Counted from the stretch's first letter, positions 9,405 to 19,676 are shown. The stretch is 64,000 nucleotides of DNA from Subtercola boreus (GCF_003399645.1 NZ_NBXD01000012.1:124001-188000), one strand, 5' to 3'. A program made the numbers and translations. Notes: generated by a model not told the origin, from the sequence alone.

Positions 9405-9474
9405 GCCCCCACGCTAGCCCGCAGCCGGCCGTGCCCCCGAGCGACCCGCTGGCCGAGGCGCCGGCACGCCGACC

Positions 9475-9825
9475 TCAGGCCCAGCCGAGCTCATGCAGCT
9501 TCTCGTCGTCGATTCCGTAGAAGTGGGCGATCTCGTGCACCAGGGTGATGTGGATCTCGTCGCGAAGCTCGTCGAGGTCGGCCGCCACCGCGAGCGGCGG
9601 CTCGCGGTACAGGATGATGCGGTCGGGCATCTCGCCGAACCCGTACTGCCCGCGTTCCGTCAGTGCGACTCCGTCGTAGAGCCCGAGCAGGTCGAGGGAG
9701 CCGTCTTCGGGTCTGTCCTCGACGACGAATGCCACGTTCTCGAGACCGTCGATCATGTCGTCGGGCAGCCCGTCGAGTTCTTCGACCACGAGCGCTTCGA
9801 ACGCCTCTGCATCGAGGTCGATCAT
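9475..9825 (-). CDS. Small zincin-like metallopeptidase family protein
   Basis: A 116-aa protein with a C-terminal HExxH zinc motif (HEIAHFYG) followed by a second acidic/His-containing stretch (DDEKLHELGW), as in the minimal metallopeptidase family formerly called DUF1025. The N-terminal half is acidic (ALVVEELDGLPDDMIDGL). No signal peptide is visible, so it is cytoplasmic. Substrates of this family are unknown. It stands alone between the PBP-like gene and tRNA-His. Confidence 0.78.
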   Translation of the reverse strand: MIDLDAEAFEALVVEELDGLPDDMIDGLENVAFVVEDRPEDGSLDLLGLYDGVALTERGQYGFGEMPDRIILYREPPLAVAADLDELRDEIHITLVHEIAHFYGIDDEKLHELGWA

Positions 9826-9869
9826 CCGGAGCCCTCCGTGAACTGAAACCGACCATGAAACTCAGCAGA

Positions 9870-9909
9870 ACGAAAAACGAGCGGCCCGAAAGACTCGGGC
9901 CGCTCGTTT
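9870..9909 (-). terminator. Intrinsic terminator of tRNA-His
   Basis: A perfect 15-bp inverted repeat (AAACGAGCGGCCCGA / TCGGGCCGCTCGTTT, arms 9875-9889 and 9895-9909) with a 5-nt loop. Read on the minus strand it ends in a run of five T, directly after the tRNA-His gene. Confidence 0.85.
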
Positions 9910-9912
9910 CGA

Positions 9913-9989
9913 TGGGGTGAGTAACGGGGCTCGAACCCGCGACCTCCTAGACCACAACCAGGCGCTCTGCCAACTGAGCTATACCCACC
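9913..9989 (-). tRNA. tRNA-His (anticodon GTG)
   Basis: The cloverleaf can be folded by eye: acceptor GTGGGTA/TACTCAC, D-arm with AGCTCAGTTGG, anticodon stem CCTGG/CTAGG around loop TTGTGGT (anticodon GTG), and T-arm GCGGGTTCGAGCCCCGT. An extra G at position -1 opposite a C discriminator is encoded, the His identity pair, and the CCA end is encoded. Confidence 0.96.
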
Positions 9990-10027
9990 ATGACTCCGTC
10001 GTCAAACGAAGCAACTCGAAGAGTCTA

Positions 10028-10648
10028 TTACAGCTTCGACGCGAACGCGTTCACGACTTCGGCCGAGATGGCCCTGAGGTCGGCAGACGCCGGCCCGGGG
10101 GGAGCCACGAAGATCGCTTTGCGGTAGTACTCCAGCTCGCGGATCGACTCGAGGATGTCGGCGAGGGCGCGGTGCCCGCCGTCTTTGGCGGGCGCGTGAA
10201 AGTAGATGGGCGGAAACCACCGACGGGCCAGCTCCTTGATCGACGAGACGTCGACGCTGCGATAGTGCAGGTGTGCGTCGACCCGCGGCATGTACTTGGC
10301 GAGGAACATGCGGTCGGTGCCGATGGTGTTGCCCGCAATCGGTGCCTTCAGCTCGTTCGGCACGAACTTCAGAATGTATTCGAGCACCTCGAACTCCGCT
10401 TCGGCAAGCGTCACTCCGTTCGGGATGAGCTGGTCGAGCCCGGACGTCGCGTGCATGTTGCGCACGAAGTCGTTCATGTGTTCGAGGGCGGAATCGTCGG
10501 GCTTGATCACGATGGTGAAACCGGGATCGACGAGGTTCAGTTCGAAGTCGGTGATGACCACCGCCACCTCGACCAGTTCGTCGACGCTGAGGTCGAGGCC
10601 GGTCATTTCACAGTCGATCCAGACCAGTCGGTCTGTGTGTGTGCTCAT
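10028..10648 (-). CDS. orn: Oligoribonuclease (DEDDh 3'-5' exonuclease)
   Basis: Degrades two- to five-nucleotide RNAs, the last step of mRNA turnover, and also pGpG. The 206-aa length is normal. The DEDDh residues are visible: DCEMTGLD (residues 11-18), Asp in VDAHLHYRSVDVSSIKEL, and HRALADI near the end. It lies just upstream of tRNA-His on the same strand, so the tRNA is probably processed from or next to the orn transcript. The start ATG is well supported by the conserved WIDCEMTG spacing. Confidence 0.96.
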   Translation of the reverse strand: MSTHTDRLVWIDCEMTGLDLSVDELVEVAVVITDFELNLVDPGFTIVIKPDDSALEHMNDFVRNMHATSGLDQLIPNGVTLAEAEFEVLEYILKFVPNELKAPIAGNTIGTDRMFLAKYMPRVDAHLHYRSVDVSSIKELARRWFPPIYFHAPAKDGGHRALADILESIRELEYYRKAIFVAPPGPASADLRAISAEVVNAFASKL

Positions 10649-10751
10649 GGTGGAAGTCTATCGTCGGCCCCTGACACAGGCTCCGGATGATGCTGCGCTA
10701 CCGTGAGAGTGGACCGGATCTCCGGCCAACCACCCGACTGGAGTCACACCC

Positions 10752-11384
10752 GTGGTCACTGAAACAATACCGCCCAAGACCGGGCAGATCGTTCTCGTTC
10801 GACACGGCGAGACCGCGTGGAGTCTCACGGGTCAGCACACGGGCACGACAGATCTGCCGCTCACGGCCCACGGTGAAGACCAGGCGCGCGCCGTCGGGCG
10901 CTTCCTGCAGGGCAGGCCGTTCAGCCAGGTGTTGGTGAGCCCACGCATCCGGGCCCGGAGAACGGCCGAGCTCGTCGGCTACGCAGACGAAGCGGTCGTC
11001 GATCCGAATCTCGCCGAGTGGGACTACGGAGCCTACGAGGGCCTCACCTCGGTCGAGATCGTGGCCCAGCGCGGAGCGTGGAACCTCTGGCGCGACGGTG
11101 TGCCAGCCGGGGCGACTCCGGGGGAGAACAACGCCCAGGTGCAGCTGCGTGCGCTCTCCGTGCTGTCGCGTGTGCGGGCAGACGTCGATGCGGGTGACGA
11201 CGTGCTGCTGGTCGCCCACGGCCACATCCTGCGTGCGCTCGCGGCCGCCTGGGTGGAACTGGCTCCGACCGGCGGGCAGATCTTCTCCCTCGCGACCTCG
11301 ACCCTGAGCGCGCTCGGCTACGAGCACGGCGCCCCGGTCATCCTGCTCTGGAATGCCGCGGCCGACGAAAGGAACCAGCTGTGA
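10752..11384 (+). CDS. Histidine phosphatase family protein (phosphoglycerate mutase-like)
   Basis: A 210-aa cytoplasmic phosphatase of the histidine phosphatase superfamily. The catalytic RHG motif is LVRHGETAWS (about residues 15-24), with the acidic partner in AEWDYGAYEGLT and the second His in LLVAHGHILRAL. Substrate preference cannot be read from the sequence; these enzymes act on sugar phosphates or other small phosphomonoesters. GTG start. Its stop overlaps the next gene's GTGA start, so the two are coupled. Confidence 0.88.
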   Translation: MVTETIPPKTGQIVLVRHGETAWSLTGQHTGTTDLPLTAHGEDQARAVGRFLQGRPFSQVLVSPRIRARRTAELVGYADEAVVDPNLAEWDYGAYEGLTSVEIVAQRGAWNLWRDGVPAGATPGENNAQVQLRALSVLSRVRADVDAGDDVLLVAHGHILRALAAAWVELAPTGGQIFSLATSTLSALGYEHGAPVILLWNAAADERNQL

Positions 11385-11779
11385 ACCCCTCCGACGAGAT
11401 CGACACCCTGATCGCGAAGCACCCGGATTGGCGCGGTGCAGCGTTGGCGAACCTGCGCCGGATGGTGCTCGAGGTCGACAGCGACATCGTCGAGGAATGG
11501 AAGTGGATGGGCGCTCCCGTCTGGGAGCTCGACGGCATCCTGGTCGTCGGCAACATCTTCAAGACGAAGGTCAAGATGGGGTTCATGTACGGAGCGTTGA
11601 TCGACGACCCCGAGAAGCTGTTCAACGGTGAACTCGGCGGCAACCAGCGCCGCTCGGTGGAGTTGGCGGAGGGGGAGAGCGTTGACGAAGACGCCTTCAA
11701 AGATCTCATCCGTGCGGCGATCGCCTACAACAGGTCGAAGCCGAAGAAGTCCCGCCCAGTGAAGAAAGAGGGCAGCTGA
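11381..11779 (+). CDS. DUF1801-family protein
   Basis: A 132-aa cytoplasmic protein with the DUF1801 (YdhG-like) features: PDWRGAALANLRRMVLE, then EEWKWMGAPVWELDG, and a Lys-rich C-terminus (KPKKSRPVKK). Family members often occur as small stress-associated proteins with unknown biochemistry. It is translationally coupled to the phosphatase gene. No catalytic motif is recognised. Confidence 0.78.
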   Translation: MNPSDEIDTLIAKHPDWRGAALANLRRMVLEVDSDIVEEWKWMGAPVWELDGILVVGNIFKTKVKMGFMYGALIDDPEKLFNGELGGNQRRSVELAEGESVDEDAFKDLIRAAIAYNRSKPKKSRPVKKEGS

Positions 11780-11850
11780 CCGGGTAGAGCCACCGGGCCG
11801 CGTCGCGCCGGAGCCCCGGGGTCACTGCGGCATAATGGTGGGGTAGTCCT

Positions 11851-11922
11851 CCCCCCGTAGCTCAGCGGAAGAGCAAATGGTTTCTACCCATCAGGCCGGG
11901 GGTTCGAATCCCTCCGGGGGGA
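11851..11922 (+). tRNA. tRNA-Arg (anticodon TCT)
   Basis: Acceptor CCCCCCG/CGGGGGG, D-arm GCTCAGCGGAAGAGC, anticodon loop TTTCTAC (anticodon TCT), and T-arm GGGGGTTCGAATCCCTC are all readable. The CCA end is not encoded (the discriminator A is followed by CAG). Confidence 0.94.
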
Positions 11923-11931
11923 CAGTGTGTG

Positions 11932-12729
11932 TCAGCGCGTGGGGTTTGCGTCGATCTGTCGTTCGAGGGCATCGACGTTGTTCAGCACCCGCTGGGTGTC
12001 GAGCGTTCCCGTGGTTGCGCGAGGGGCATCGACCGAGCGCGAAGGGTAGCTGGGCGCCCGGTAGGCGGCCGCCGCCTCCGGGGCAGGGGTCGACGTTCCG
12101 GTCGCTGCCCCGGCGTTCGCGGCAGCCGTGGAGGCGCCCGGCGCAGGGTTCGCTGCGGGCGCCGAATACTGCTCGTGGTGCTGCTGTGCGACCCAGGCCT
12201 CCTGCTGTTCCTTCAGCGTGCGCTCGGTGTCGGTGCCCTGCGTCGACCATCGGTCGAGATCGCTCTGGAACGAACGGCGGGTGCGGCCCGGGCGGTGCTG
12301 CCACTCGACCAACTGGTCGCGGAACTGGATGACGGCAGGCTCGATCTGGTAGCCGAATGTGGCCGAGCTGCGCTTCATCTCGGCGAGCGAATGCGCTGCC
12401 CAGTTCGCCGCAACGGCAGCGCCCTTCAGGGGCAGCAGGCGCACCTGGATGTCGGCCTGCCCGGTCGCCCTGTCGGAGAGCACCTGCTCCTGCGGGGTCA
12501 GCGAATTCCACACAGAGGCCTGCTCGGCGGCATCCACCAGCGCGCCGATGGCGGCCACTTTGAGGTCGCGGTCGCGGTTCGCCAGCAGTCGTTTGATCGA
12601 CCCGCTCGCAATCCACGCTGCCAGTAGCCCGGCGACGATGATCGAGACAGCCGGCACCGCGATGCTCGTGATGACGTAGGCCCCACCATCGGTGCCGGCC
12701 CAGTTGAGAAAGTTGCTCCACCATTCCAT
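11932..12729 (-). CDS. Membrane-anchored protein of unknown function
   Basis: A 265-aa protein with one N-terminal membrane helix (about residues 19-42), a charged helical central region (residues 45-175, including KRLLANRDRDLKVAAIG and SALVDAAEQ-type helices), then an Ala/Pro/Thr-rich disordered tail and a short C-terminal helix. No enzymatic motif is visible and I do not recognise the family. The gene ends 9 bp beyond tRNA-Arg on the opposite strand. Confidence 0.65.
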   Translation of the reverse strand: MEWWSNFLNWAGTDGGAYVITSIAVPAVSIIVAGLLAAWIASGSIKRLLANRDRDLKVAAIGALVDAAEQASVWNSLTPQEQVLSDRATGQADIQVRLLPLKGAAVAANWAAHSLAEMKRSSATFGYQIEPAVIQFRDQLVEWQHRPGRTRRSFQSDLDRWSTQGTDTERTLKEQQEAWVAQQHHEQYSAPAANPAPGASTAAANAGAATGTSTPAPEAAAAYRAPSYPSRSVDAPRATTGTLDTQRVLNNVDALERQIDANPTR

Positions 12730-12815
12730 GGGGGAAGACTACCTCCGCCCCTTCACCCGGCCGTGGATCATGCGGGCGTGTGTTGCAGCGCCCCGCGTGC
12801 CCTGCTCGACCGCGT

Positions 12816-13037
12816 TCACCGGAAGCAGCTCAGCGCGTCGTCGATGGAGCCGAAGTCGCCGACACCGACCAACTGCCGCGTCGAGGCGATCATGCGGCGG
12901 GCCTCGAAACGGTCGGTGGCCTGTTCGATGTACCCGGCCATGCTGCCATCCGAGCGCAGCACCCGCCAGAGAGTCGGACGCACCTGGCGGAGGGTCGGGG
13001 CGAACGCCGAAGCGCGAGCAGTGGGACTGAAGCTCAT
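12816..13037 (-). CDS. Small protein, unknown function
   Basis: A 73-aa cytoplasmic protein, basic at its N-terminus (TLRQVRPTLWRVLRSDG) and ending ALSCFR. The central part GYIEQATDRFEARRMIAS looks like a strand-helix unit. It is read divergently from the SSB gene about 260 bp away. The frame is plausible in codon use but short, and the function is unknown. Confidence 0.55.
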   Translation of the reverse strand: MSFSPTARASAFAPTLRQVRPTLWRVLRSDGSMAGYIEQATDRFEARRMIASTRQLVGVGDFGSIDDALSCFR

Positions 13038-13301
13038 GTGGTGCCTTTCTGGTGTGTTCGCCGGCCCGGCTCTCGATGTGGCACAACCGTAGAACGAGCC
13101 GCTGACATTGGCTCAGGATGCTCGTCGGAGCGGTCTCGGATATGTCCCCTCCACACGCGGTACCCGCGCCCGGTTCTCCACAGATTCGTCGGTGCTCCCG
13201 ACTGCTCCGGGGGTACCGGAACAGACTCGATCCACCGGCCGAGACGTCGACCAGCCACACCGGCTGGCGGGCGATCGGCCATCACGAGAAGGAGTTCCAC
13301 C

Positions 13302-13820
13302 ATGCCTGACACCATCGCCCTCACCGGAGTCGTCGCCACCACTCCGCGTCATGTCACCACCGGTGACGGGCTCGCCATCACGAGTTTTCGTCTCGCTTCG
13401 AGTCAGCGCCGCTACGACCGGCAGCAGAACACCTGGGTCGAGACCGGAACGAACTGGTACACCGTCACGGCCTTCCGGCAGTTGGCCTCGAACCTGGCCG
13501 CCTCGGTCAACAAGGGTGACCGGGTGGTGGCGGCGGGACGGCTGAGAATACGGGAGTGGGAGAACTCCGAGAAGAGCGGCATGACGGTCGAGGTCGAGGC
13601 CGAGTCCGTCGGTCATGACCTCGCCTGGGGCAACAGCGAGTTCCGTCGGAGCGTCTCGTCCGAGCGGCAGGAGGCGGGCGGGGGCTGGCACGGGCCCGGG
13701 TCGGCAGAGTCCCCGACGAGCGTCGCGGAGCACGCTGCGGCAGAGGGGTTCTTCCCAGCTTCGGGAGGTGAAAGTGAGCTTCTTGCGCACTCTCCTGGCC
13801 TAGACTCGACGCGTCTGTAG
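13302..13820 (+). CDS. Single-stranded DNA-binding protein paralogue without the acidic C-terminal tip
   Basis: The 172-aa product has an OB-fold in the first 110 residues: ALTGVVATTPRHVTTGDGL, ITSFRLASSQRR, WYTVTAFRQLASNLAASV and GDRVVAAGRLRIREW are SSB hallmarks. The usual Asp-Asp-x-(Ile/Leu)-Pro-Phe tip that recruits replication partners is absent; the protein ends GLDSTRL. It is not beside rpsF/rpsR, so it is more likely an accessory SSB (for example for transformation or stress) than the replicative one. The start ATG follows GAAGGAG. An upstream open frame extends far 5' but has no conserved content. Confidence 0.85.
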   Translation: MPDTIALTGVVATTPRHVTTGDGLAITSFRLASSQRRYDRQQNTWVETGTNWYTVTAFRQLASNLAASVNKGDRVVAAGRLRIREWENSEKSGMTVEVEAESVGHDLAWGNSEFRRSVSSERQEAGGGWHGPGSAESPTSVAEHAAAEGFFPASGGESELLAHSPGLDSTRL

Positions 13821-13851
13821 GGGGATTCAGCTCACAACCGATGGAGTCTTC

Positions 13852-14352
13852 ATGCCTGGGCGTCTGCCTCGTGCCATTCTCGCCACGCTTCTGACCTCGG
13901 TCGTCGCCGTCTCCCTGGTCGCCTGCACCGGCGGCGACACCCCGTCTCCCGCTCCGGTGCCGAGCGCCTCCGCCTCGCCGACGGGAGTCGCCGTGCCGAC
14001 GTCGGGTGCGGCGCCCATCTTCGTGGCGGGCGGGTCTGCGGCCGAGAACCTTCCCGTCTTCGACGCGCTCAACAACGCCACGATCGCCTCGTCGGCCGCG
14101 TCGAACACCACCCCCGACGGAAAGGCCTTCACCAGCGCCCTGCGTGACGGCGGGTTCGATGTCTCAGCGATGCAGGTGACCCCCGACGTGACCACGGTCG
14201 GGGTGAAGGCCGACACCGTCCAGTTCTCCGTCGCGCTCGGCGGCCAGTGCCTCATCGGGCAGTACGGGTTCGGTGAATACCACAGCCTCGTGGCGCCGCT
14301 GCTCGGCACCGGCAGATGCCTGGTCGGGGAGACCCGCACAATAGACTGGTAG
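13852..14352 (+). CDS. Lipoprotein of unknown function (possibly DUF6993)
   Basis: A 166-aa exported lipoprotein: a basic start MPGRLPR, a hydrophobic stretch and the lipobox VSLVACTGG with Cys at about residue 25, then a Ser/Pro/Ala linker. The mature domain (residues 60-166) carries conserved-looking FTSALRDGGFDVSAMQVTPD and GQCLIGQYG segments. The two Cys of the mature domain (GQC and GRC) could form a disulphide. It lies 2 nt upstream of ettA, so the two share a transcript, but a functional link is not evident. Confidence 0.72.
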   Translation: MPGRLPRAILATLLTSVVAVSLVACTGGDTPSPAPVPSASASPTGVAVPTSGAAPIFVAGGSAAENLPVFDALNNATIASSAASNTTPDGKAFTSALRDGGFDVSAMQVTPDVTTVGVKADTVQFSVALGGQCLIGQYGFGEYHSLVAPLLGTGRCLVGETRTIDW

Positions 14353-14354
14353 CC

Positions 14355-16037
<1,683 letters not shown>

Positions 16038-16054
16038 CGGGCACGGGCACCTCC

Positions 16055-16537
16055 ATGCGGCTCCACGTACCCGCACGTCTCCGCTGGTCCGACCTCGACG
16101 CCTACGGCCACGTGAACAACGTGCAGATGCTGCGTCTGCTCGAAGAGGCGCGCATCGAGGCGTTCTGGTCGCCCGAAGAGACGGCGGGGGTTCCCGTCGA
16201 CTGCTCCGAAACGGCGGTGCTCAACGTGCAACCGGGGTCGGGCACGCTGTCGCTGATCGCGCGGCAGGAGATCGAGTACCTGGTGCAGGTTCCGTACCTC
16301 CGCCAGTCACTCGACATCCAGCTCTGGCTCGGCCGGCTCGGCGGAGCCAGCCTCGAGGTCTGTTACGAGGTCTGGAATCCCGAGACCACCGAGCCCCGGG
16401 TGCTCTTCACCCGGGCCGCCACGACACTCGTGCTGGCAGACTCCGAGACCGGGCGCCCCCGGCGCATCTCCGACGTCGAGCGAGCCGCGTGGTCGCCCTA
16501 TGTCGAGGCTCCCCTGGAGTTCTCCCGCCGCCGGTAG
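16055..16537 (+). CDS. Hotdog-fold acyl-CoA thioesterase (YbgC/4HBT type)
   Basis: A 160-aa single-hotdog thioesterase. The motif RWSDLDAYGHVNNVQMLRL (residues 8-26) contains the active-site Asp and the HVNN segment of the 4-hydroxybenzoyl-CoA thioesterase family. The physiological acyl-CoA is unknown. It follows ettA by 17 nt and is convergent with the TesB-type thioesterase, so two unrelated thioesterase folds sit side by side. Confidence 0.86.
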   Translation: MRLHVPARLRWSDLDAYGHVNNVQMLRLLEEARIEAFWSPEETAGVPVDCSETAVLNVQPGSGTLSLIARQEIEYLVQVPYLRQSLDIQLWLGRLGGASLEVCYEVWNPETTEPRVLFTRAATTLVLADSETGRPRRISDVERAAWSPYVEAPLEFSRRR

Positions 16538-16574
16538 CTACGAGGGCGGAGCCCCGATCATCCTGAACCGCGTG

Positions 16575-17444
16575 CTACCGCAGCGCCGGAATACGCACCA
16601 TCCCTTCCTGCGCGACGCTCGCCAGCAGAACACCGTCCTTCGAGAACATGCGCCCGAGCGCCAGCCCGCGACCGCCCGACGCGGAGGGCGACTCCTGCGT
16701 ATAGAGAATCCACTCGTCGGCCCGGCCCGGCCGGTGCCACCACATCGCGTGGTCGAGGCTCGCGGCCTTCAGCCCGGGCGTCAGCCAGCTCAGTCCGTGC
16801 CGGCGGTAGATCGACTCGAGCAGGGTGTAGTCGCTGGCGTAAGCGAGGGCCGCCCGGTGCAGTACCGGGTCGTCGGGCAGCCGGTTGATGCACTTGATCC
16901 ACACCGCCTGGTGGGCGACTCGGTTCTCGTCGGCGGCGAGATAGACGGGCGACGACACATGGCGGATGTCGAAGGGCCGTTCCGATGCCCAGTTGCGAGC
17001 GACAGGATGATCGAAATGACCGATGAGGTCGGCCGCGGTCGGCAGCGACTCAGGCTCGGGCACGCCCTCCGGCATCTCGGCCTGATGGTCGAGCCCGGGG
17101 TCCTCGATCTGGAACGACGCGATCATCGACAGGATCGGCTGCCCGTTCTGGTAGGCCTGCGTGCGCCTCGTCGTGAACGAGCGGCCGTCGTGGATGCGGT
17201 CGACAGAGAACGTGATGGGCTGGTTCGCGTCGCCGGGGCGGAGGAAGTATCCGTGCATCGAGTGCGCGGCACGATCGTCGTCGACGGTGCGGCTGGCCGC
17301 GACCAGCGACTGCGCGAGAACCTGTCCGCCGAAGACCCGGCCGAGTGGCGTCCACTCCGACGAGCCCACGAAGATGTCCTCGCTCGTTCGGGCGCTCTTG
17401 GTGATGTCGAGCGCTGAAAGCAGGCTTCTGAAGGGGTCTGACAT
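16575..17444 (-). CDS. tesB: Acyl-CoA thioesterase II (TesB family, double hotdog)
   Basis: A 289-aa thioesterase with two hotdog domains. Domain 1 carries FGGQVLAQSLVAASRTV and HSMHGYFLRPGD; domain 2 carries AALAYASDYTLLES (the Asp of the catalytic triad) and ASLDHAMWWHRP, ending in ASVAQEGMVR with the usual catalytic Gln. The start MSDPFRS at 17444 is preceded by GGAGAG; an upstream ATG would add 14 non-conserved residues. It hydrolyses medium- to long-chain acyl-CoA. Confidence 0.93.
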   Translation of the reverse strand: MSDPFRSLLSALDITKSARTSEDIFVGSSEWTPLGRVFGGQVLAQSLVAASRTVDDDRAAHSMHGYFLRPGDANQPITFSVDRIHDGRSFTTRRTQAYQNGQPILSMIASFQIEDPGLDHQAEMPEGVPEPESLPTAADLIGHFDHPVARNWASERPFDIRHVSSPVYLAADENRVAHQAVWIKCINRLPDDPVLHRAALAYASDYTLLESIYRRHGLSWLTPGLKAASLDHAMWWHRPGRADEWILYTQESPSASGGRGLALGRMFSKDGVLLASVAQEGMVRIPALR

Positions 17445-17521
17445 GGGCTCTCCGTCTCGATCCGGTAAAGGCGGCCGTGCAACCACTCGCTCACCCTCAC
17501 CGTGAAGTAGTTTAGAAGCTG

Positions 17522-18181
17522 ATGGTTCATACGTTCTCGCTCGTCGACGCTCTCTCGCTCGGAGACCTCAAGGTCTTCCTCGGTCGCGCGGCGCGGGTGG
17601 GCACCGGGTCGGTGCGACTGATCGGCGGCCAGGGCGTGCTCGCCGTCTACGCCTCCGTGCTGGCGCCGAAGGGGCTGCTCGACACCGGTCCGACGGTGCT
17701 GGGGCTCCGCACCTTCGCGCTGACAGACACCGAGGAGTCCTTCGACGAGATCATCTCGATCAGGGCGCTGCTCGACCGGCTGGCTCTGCTCTCGGTCGTC
17801 GTCAACGGCGAGACGGGCCCCGTCGACGTCACTCTGCCGCCGTCGGAGGGCCTCGCGGCCTGGGCCGGCATCTCGCCGCCCCGCGGTGGCTGGACGAATC
17901 TCGGCCTGGTCGACACGGCCCTGCTCGAGAAGTCTGCGGGGGACGGCATCTCCGAGGTCGCAGCCGCGCTTCCCCCCGACACCGGTGAGCAGATCGTGCA
18001 CCGGGTGCGGTCCCAGGTCTGGGGCCGTGCCATCGCGGGGATCGAGCGCGAGACCGCCTCGGGCGCGGCGTTCGCCGCCGTCAGTCTCGGCTTCCTGCGG
18101 CCCGAAGACCCGGTCGCGATCTACAGATCGGGCCCGTGGACCCGGTTGAGCACCCGGCGCGGTCACGTGCTGACCCGCTAG
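17522..18181 (+). CDS. Conserved hypothetical protein
   Basis: A 219-aa soluble protein of unknown function. It is rich in alternating hydrophobic stretches (GSVRLIGGQGVLAVYASVL, TVLGLRTFAL) and has a helical C-terminal half with GEQIVHRVRSQVWGRAIAG. No nucleotide-binding or catalytic motif is seen. It is divergent from tesB and convergent with the globin gene. Codon use matches the neighbours and the frame is well delimited, so it is very likely real. Confidence 0.7.
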   Translation: MVHTFSLVDALSLGDLKVFLGRAARVGTGSVRLIGGQGVLAVYASVLAPKGLLDTGPTVLGLRTFALTDTEESFDEIISIRALLDRLALLSVVVNGETGPVDVTLPPSEGLAAWAGISPPRGGWTNLGLVDTALLEKSAGDGISEVAAALPPDTGEQIVHRVRSQVWGRAIAGIERETASGAAFAAVSLGFLRPEDPVAIYRSGPWTRLSTRRGHVLTR

Positions 18182-18191
18182 AGCAACCGCC

Positions 18192-18692
18192 TCACTCCTC
18201 GAAGGTGTTCACCATCGCGTGGGCCGCGCGTTCCAGGTAGTCCCAGAGCGTCGCGTCCTGAAGCGGCGCGAGCTGCAGGGAATCCACGGCGGCGCGCATG
18301 TGCGTGAGCCACCGGTCTCGCGCGTCGGGGTTGACCTTGAACGGGTTGTGGCGCATCCGGAGCCGCGGGTGGCCGCGCTCCTGGCTGTAGGTCGTCGGGC
18401 CGCCCCAGTACTGTTCGAGAAAGCCGGTGAGGCGCTGGATGGCCCCTTCGAGGTCTTCTTCGGGATACATGGCCACCAGAACGGGGTCAGCTGCAACGCC
18501 ACTGTAGAACGTGCGGACGAGCTTCTCGAAGGTGGGGCGCCCGCCGATCTGCTCGTAGAAGGTTGCCCCAGCGTCGGTGGCGGGCGCCGACGCGGTGGGA
18601 ACCAGAGGAATGAGTGGCAGCGCACGGCCAGCACCGGAGGAAGGCACGGGAGCCGGCGTGGAGAGGGGGGAGGAGCCCGCGGGGTCGCTCAT
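18192..18692 (-). CDS. glbO: Group 2 truncated haemoglobin (trHbO-like globin)
   Basis: A 166-aa protein: a disordered Pro/Ala N-terminus of about 45 residues, then a complete truncated globin starting FYEQIGGRPTFEKLV. The B10 Tyr region (TFYSGVAADP), the YWGGPTTYS segment and the proximal His in RLRMRHNPF are visible, typical of group 2 globins. The role is probably O2/NO handling. The start ATG overlaps the mscS stop (ATGA), so it is translated with the channel gene. Confidence 0.9.
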   Translation of the reverse strand: MSDPAGSSPLSTPAPVPSSGAGRALPLIPLVPTASAPATDAGATFYEQIGGRPTFEKLVRTFYSGVAADPVLVAMYPEEDLEGAIQRLTGFLEQYWGGPTTYSQERGHPRLRMRHNPFKVNPDARDRWLTHMRAAVDSLQLAPLQDATLWDYLERAAHAMVNTFEE

Positions 18693-19609
18693 CGCGTCCC
18701 CCCGCGGGGCGCGGCGCCCTCGAACCCGGTCAGCACGATGCTGTTCAACGACGGCAGGTGCACACCCATGTCGTCGAGGGCGCGCTTCAGCAGCATCCGC
18801 AGCTCTCGTGCGACGTCGTCTTTGGAGTTCGTGCGGGTCTTGACGACCAGTCGGATGACGAGGGCCTCGGCAGAGATGCTCTCGAGCCCCCAGATCTCGG
18901 GCCGCTCGATGACACGCGAACGCCATTTCTCGCTCTCGGCGAGGTCGTTCGCCGTTTCGAGCATGCGCGCCTGCACCGCATCGATGTCGGTGTCGTACGG
19001 AACGGCGAGGTCGATGATCACCCGCGACCAGCCCTGCGACATGTTGCCCACCCGGAGGATCTCGCCGTTGCGCACGAACCACAGCGTGCCGTTGACATCA
19101 CGCAGAGTGGTGACGCGGATTCCGACCGCCTCGACCACACCGGTCGCGGGCCCGAGATCGACGACATCGCCGACCCCGAGCTGGTCTTCCACCACCATGA
19201 AGAGCCCGTTCAGCATGTCTTTGATCACGTTCTGGGCGCCGAAACCGAGCGCTGCACCCAGAACGCCGGCAGAGGCCACGATCGCGGTCACCTGGAACTG
19301 CAGCTCACCCAGAATCAGGATGAAGGCGAAGACCATGATCGCCCAGGTGATGAGGTTCGACAGCACACTGCCCATCGTGCGCGTGCGCTGCACGACGCGA
19401 ACAGCGGCCACGGGGGAGGCGATGATGGCCTGTGTGTCGGCGGCGTCGTGTTTCTTCTTCACACCCGTGACGACGCGCTTGACGACACGGTCGACCGAGC
19501 GCAGCAGGATCCATCGGACGATGAGCGCACCGAGCACGATGAAGACGATGTTGAGCAGGTGCTGGTACGAGACGTAGAAGTTACCCAGGTTCGTGAAGAA
19601 GTCGTTCAT
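18689..19609 (-). CDS. Small-conductance mechanosensitive channel (MscS family)
   Basis: A 306-aa channel with an N-terminal membrane helix (about residues 15-35), further helices at 86-105 and 108-135, and the TM3/beta-domain junction: AAGVLGAALGFGAQNVIKDM with the Gly/Ala-rich pore helix, then DLGPATGVVEAVGIRVTTL. It protects against hypo-osmotic shock. Downstream it is coupled to the globin gene. Length and motif order are normal for the family. Confidence 0.92.
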   Translation of the reverse strand: MNDFFTNLGNFYVSYQHLLNIVFIVLGALIVRWILLRSVDRVVKRVVTGVKKKHDAADTQAIIASPVAAVRVVQRTRTMGSVLSNLITWAIMVFAFILILGELQFQVTAIVASAGVLGAALGFGAQNVIKDMLNGLFMVVEDQLGVGDVVDLGPATGVVEAVGIRVTTLRDVNGTLWFVRNGEILRVGNMSQGWSRVIIDLAVPYDTDIDAVQARMLETANDLAESEKWRSRVIERPEIWGLESISAEALVIRLVVKTRTNSKDDVARELRMLLKRALDDMGVHLPSLNSIVLTGFEGAAPRGGTR

Positions 19610-19628
19610 ATGCGTCTCATGGTAGCGA

Positions 19629-19656
19629 GGGCCCCCCAGACCTTTCTGAGGGGCCC
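19629..19656 (-). terminator. Hairpin between pepN and mscS (possible terminator)
   Basis: GGGCCCC ... GGGGCCC arms with an inner 3-bp extension (CAG/CTG) around a short loop, between the pepN stop and the mscS start on the same strand. There is no T-run after the stem, so it may be a weak terminator or a processing site. Confidence 0.45.
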
Positions 19657-19676
19657 CCGAATGCCGTCGCCGTCAG

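Noticed and set aside
12780-13301. Upstream in-frame extension of the ssb frame
   Set aside because: It has no SSB-like sequence before the GAAGGAG-ATG and crosses the divergent promoter area.
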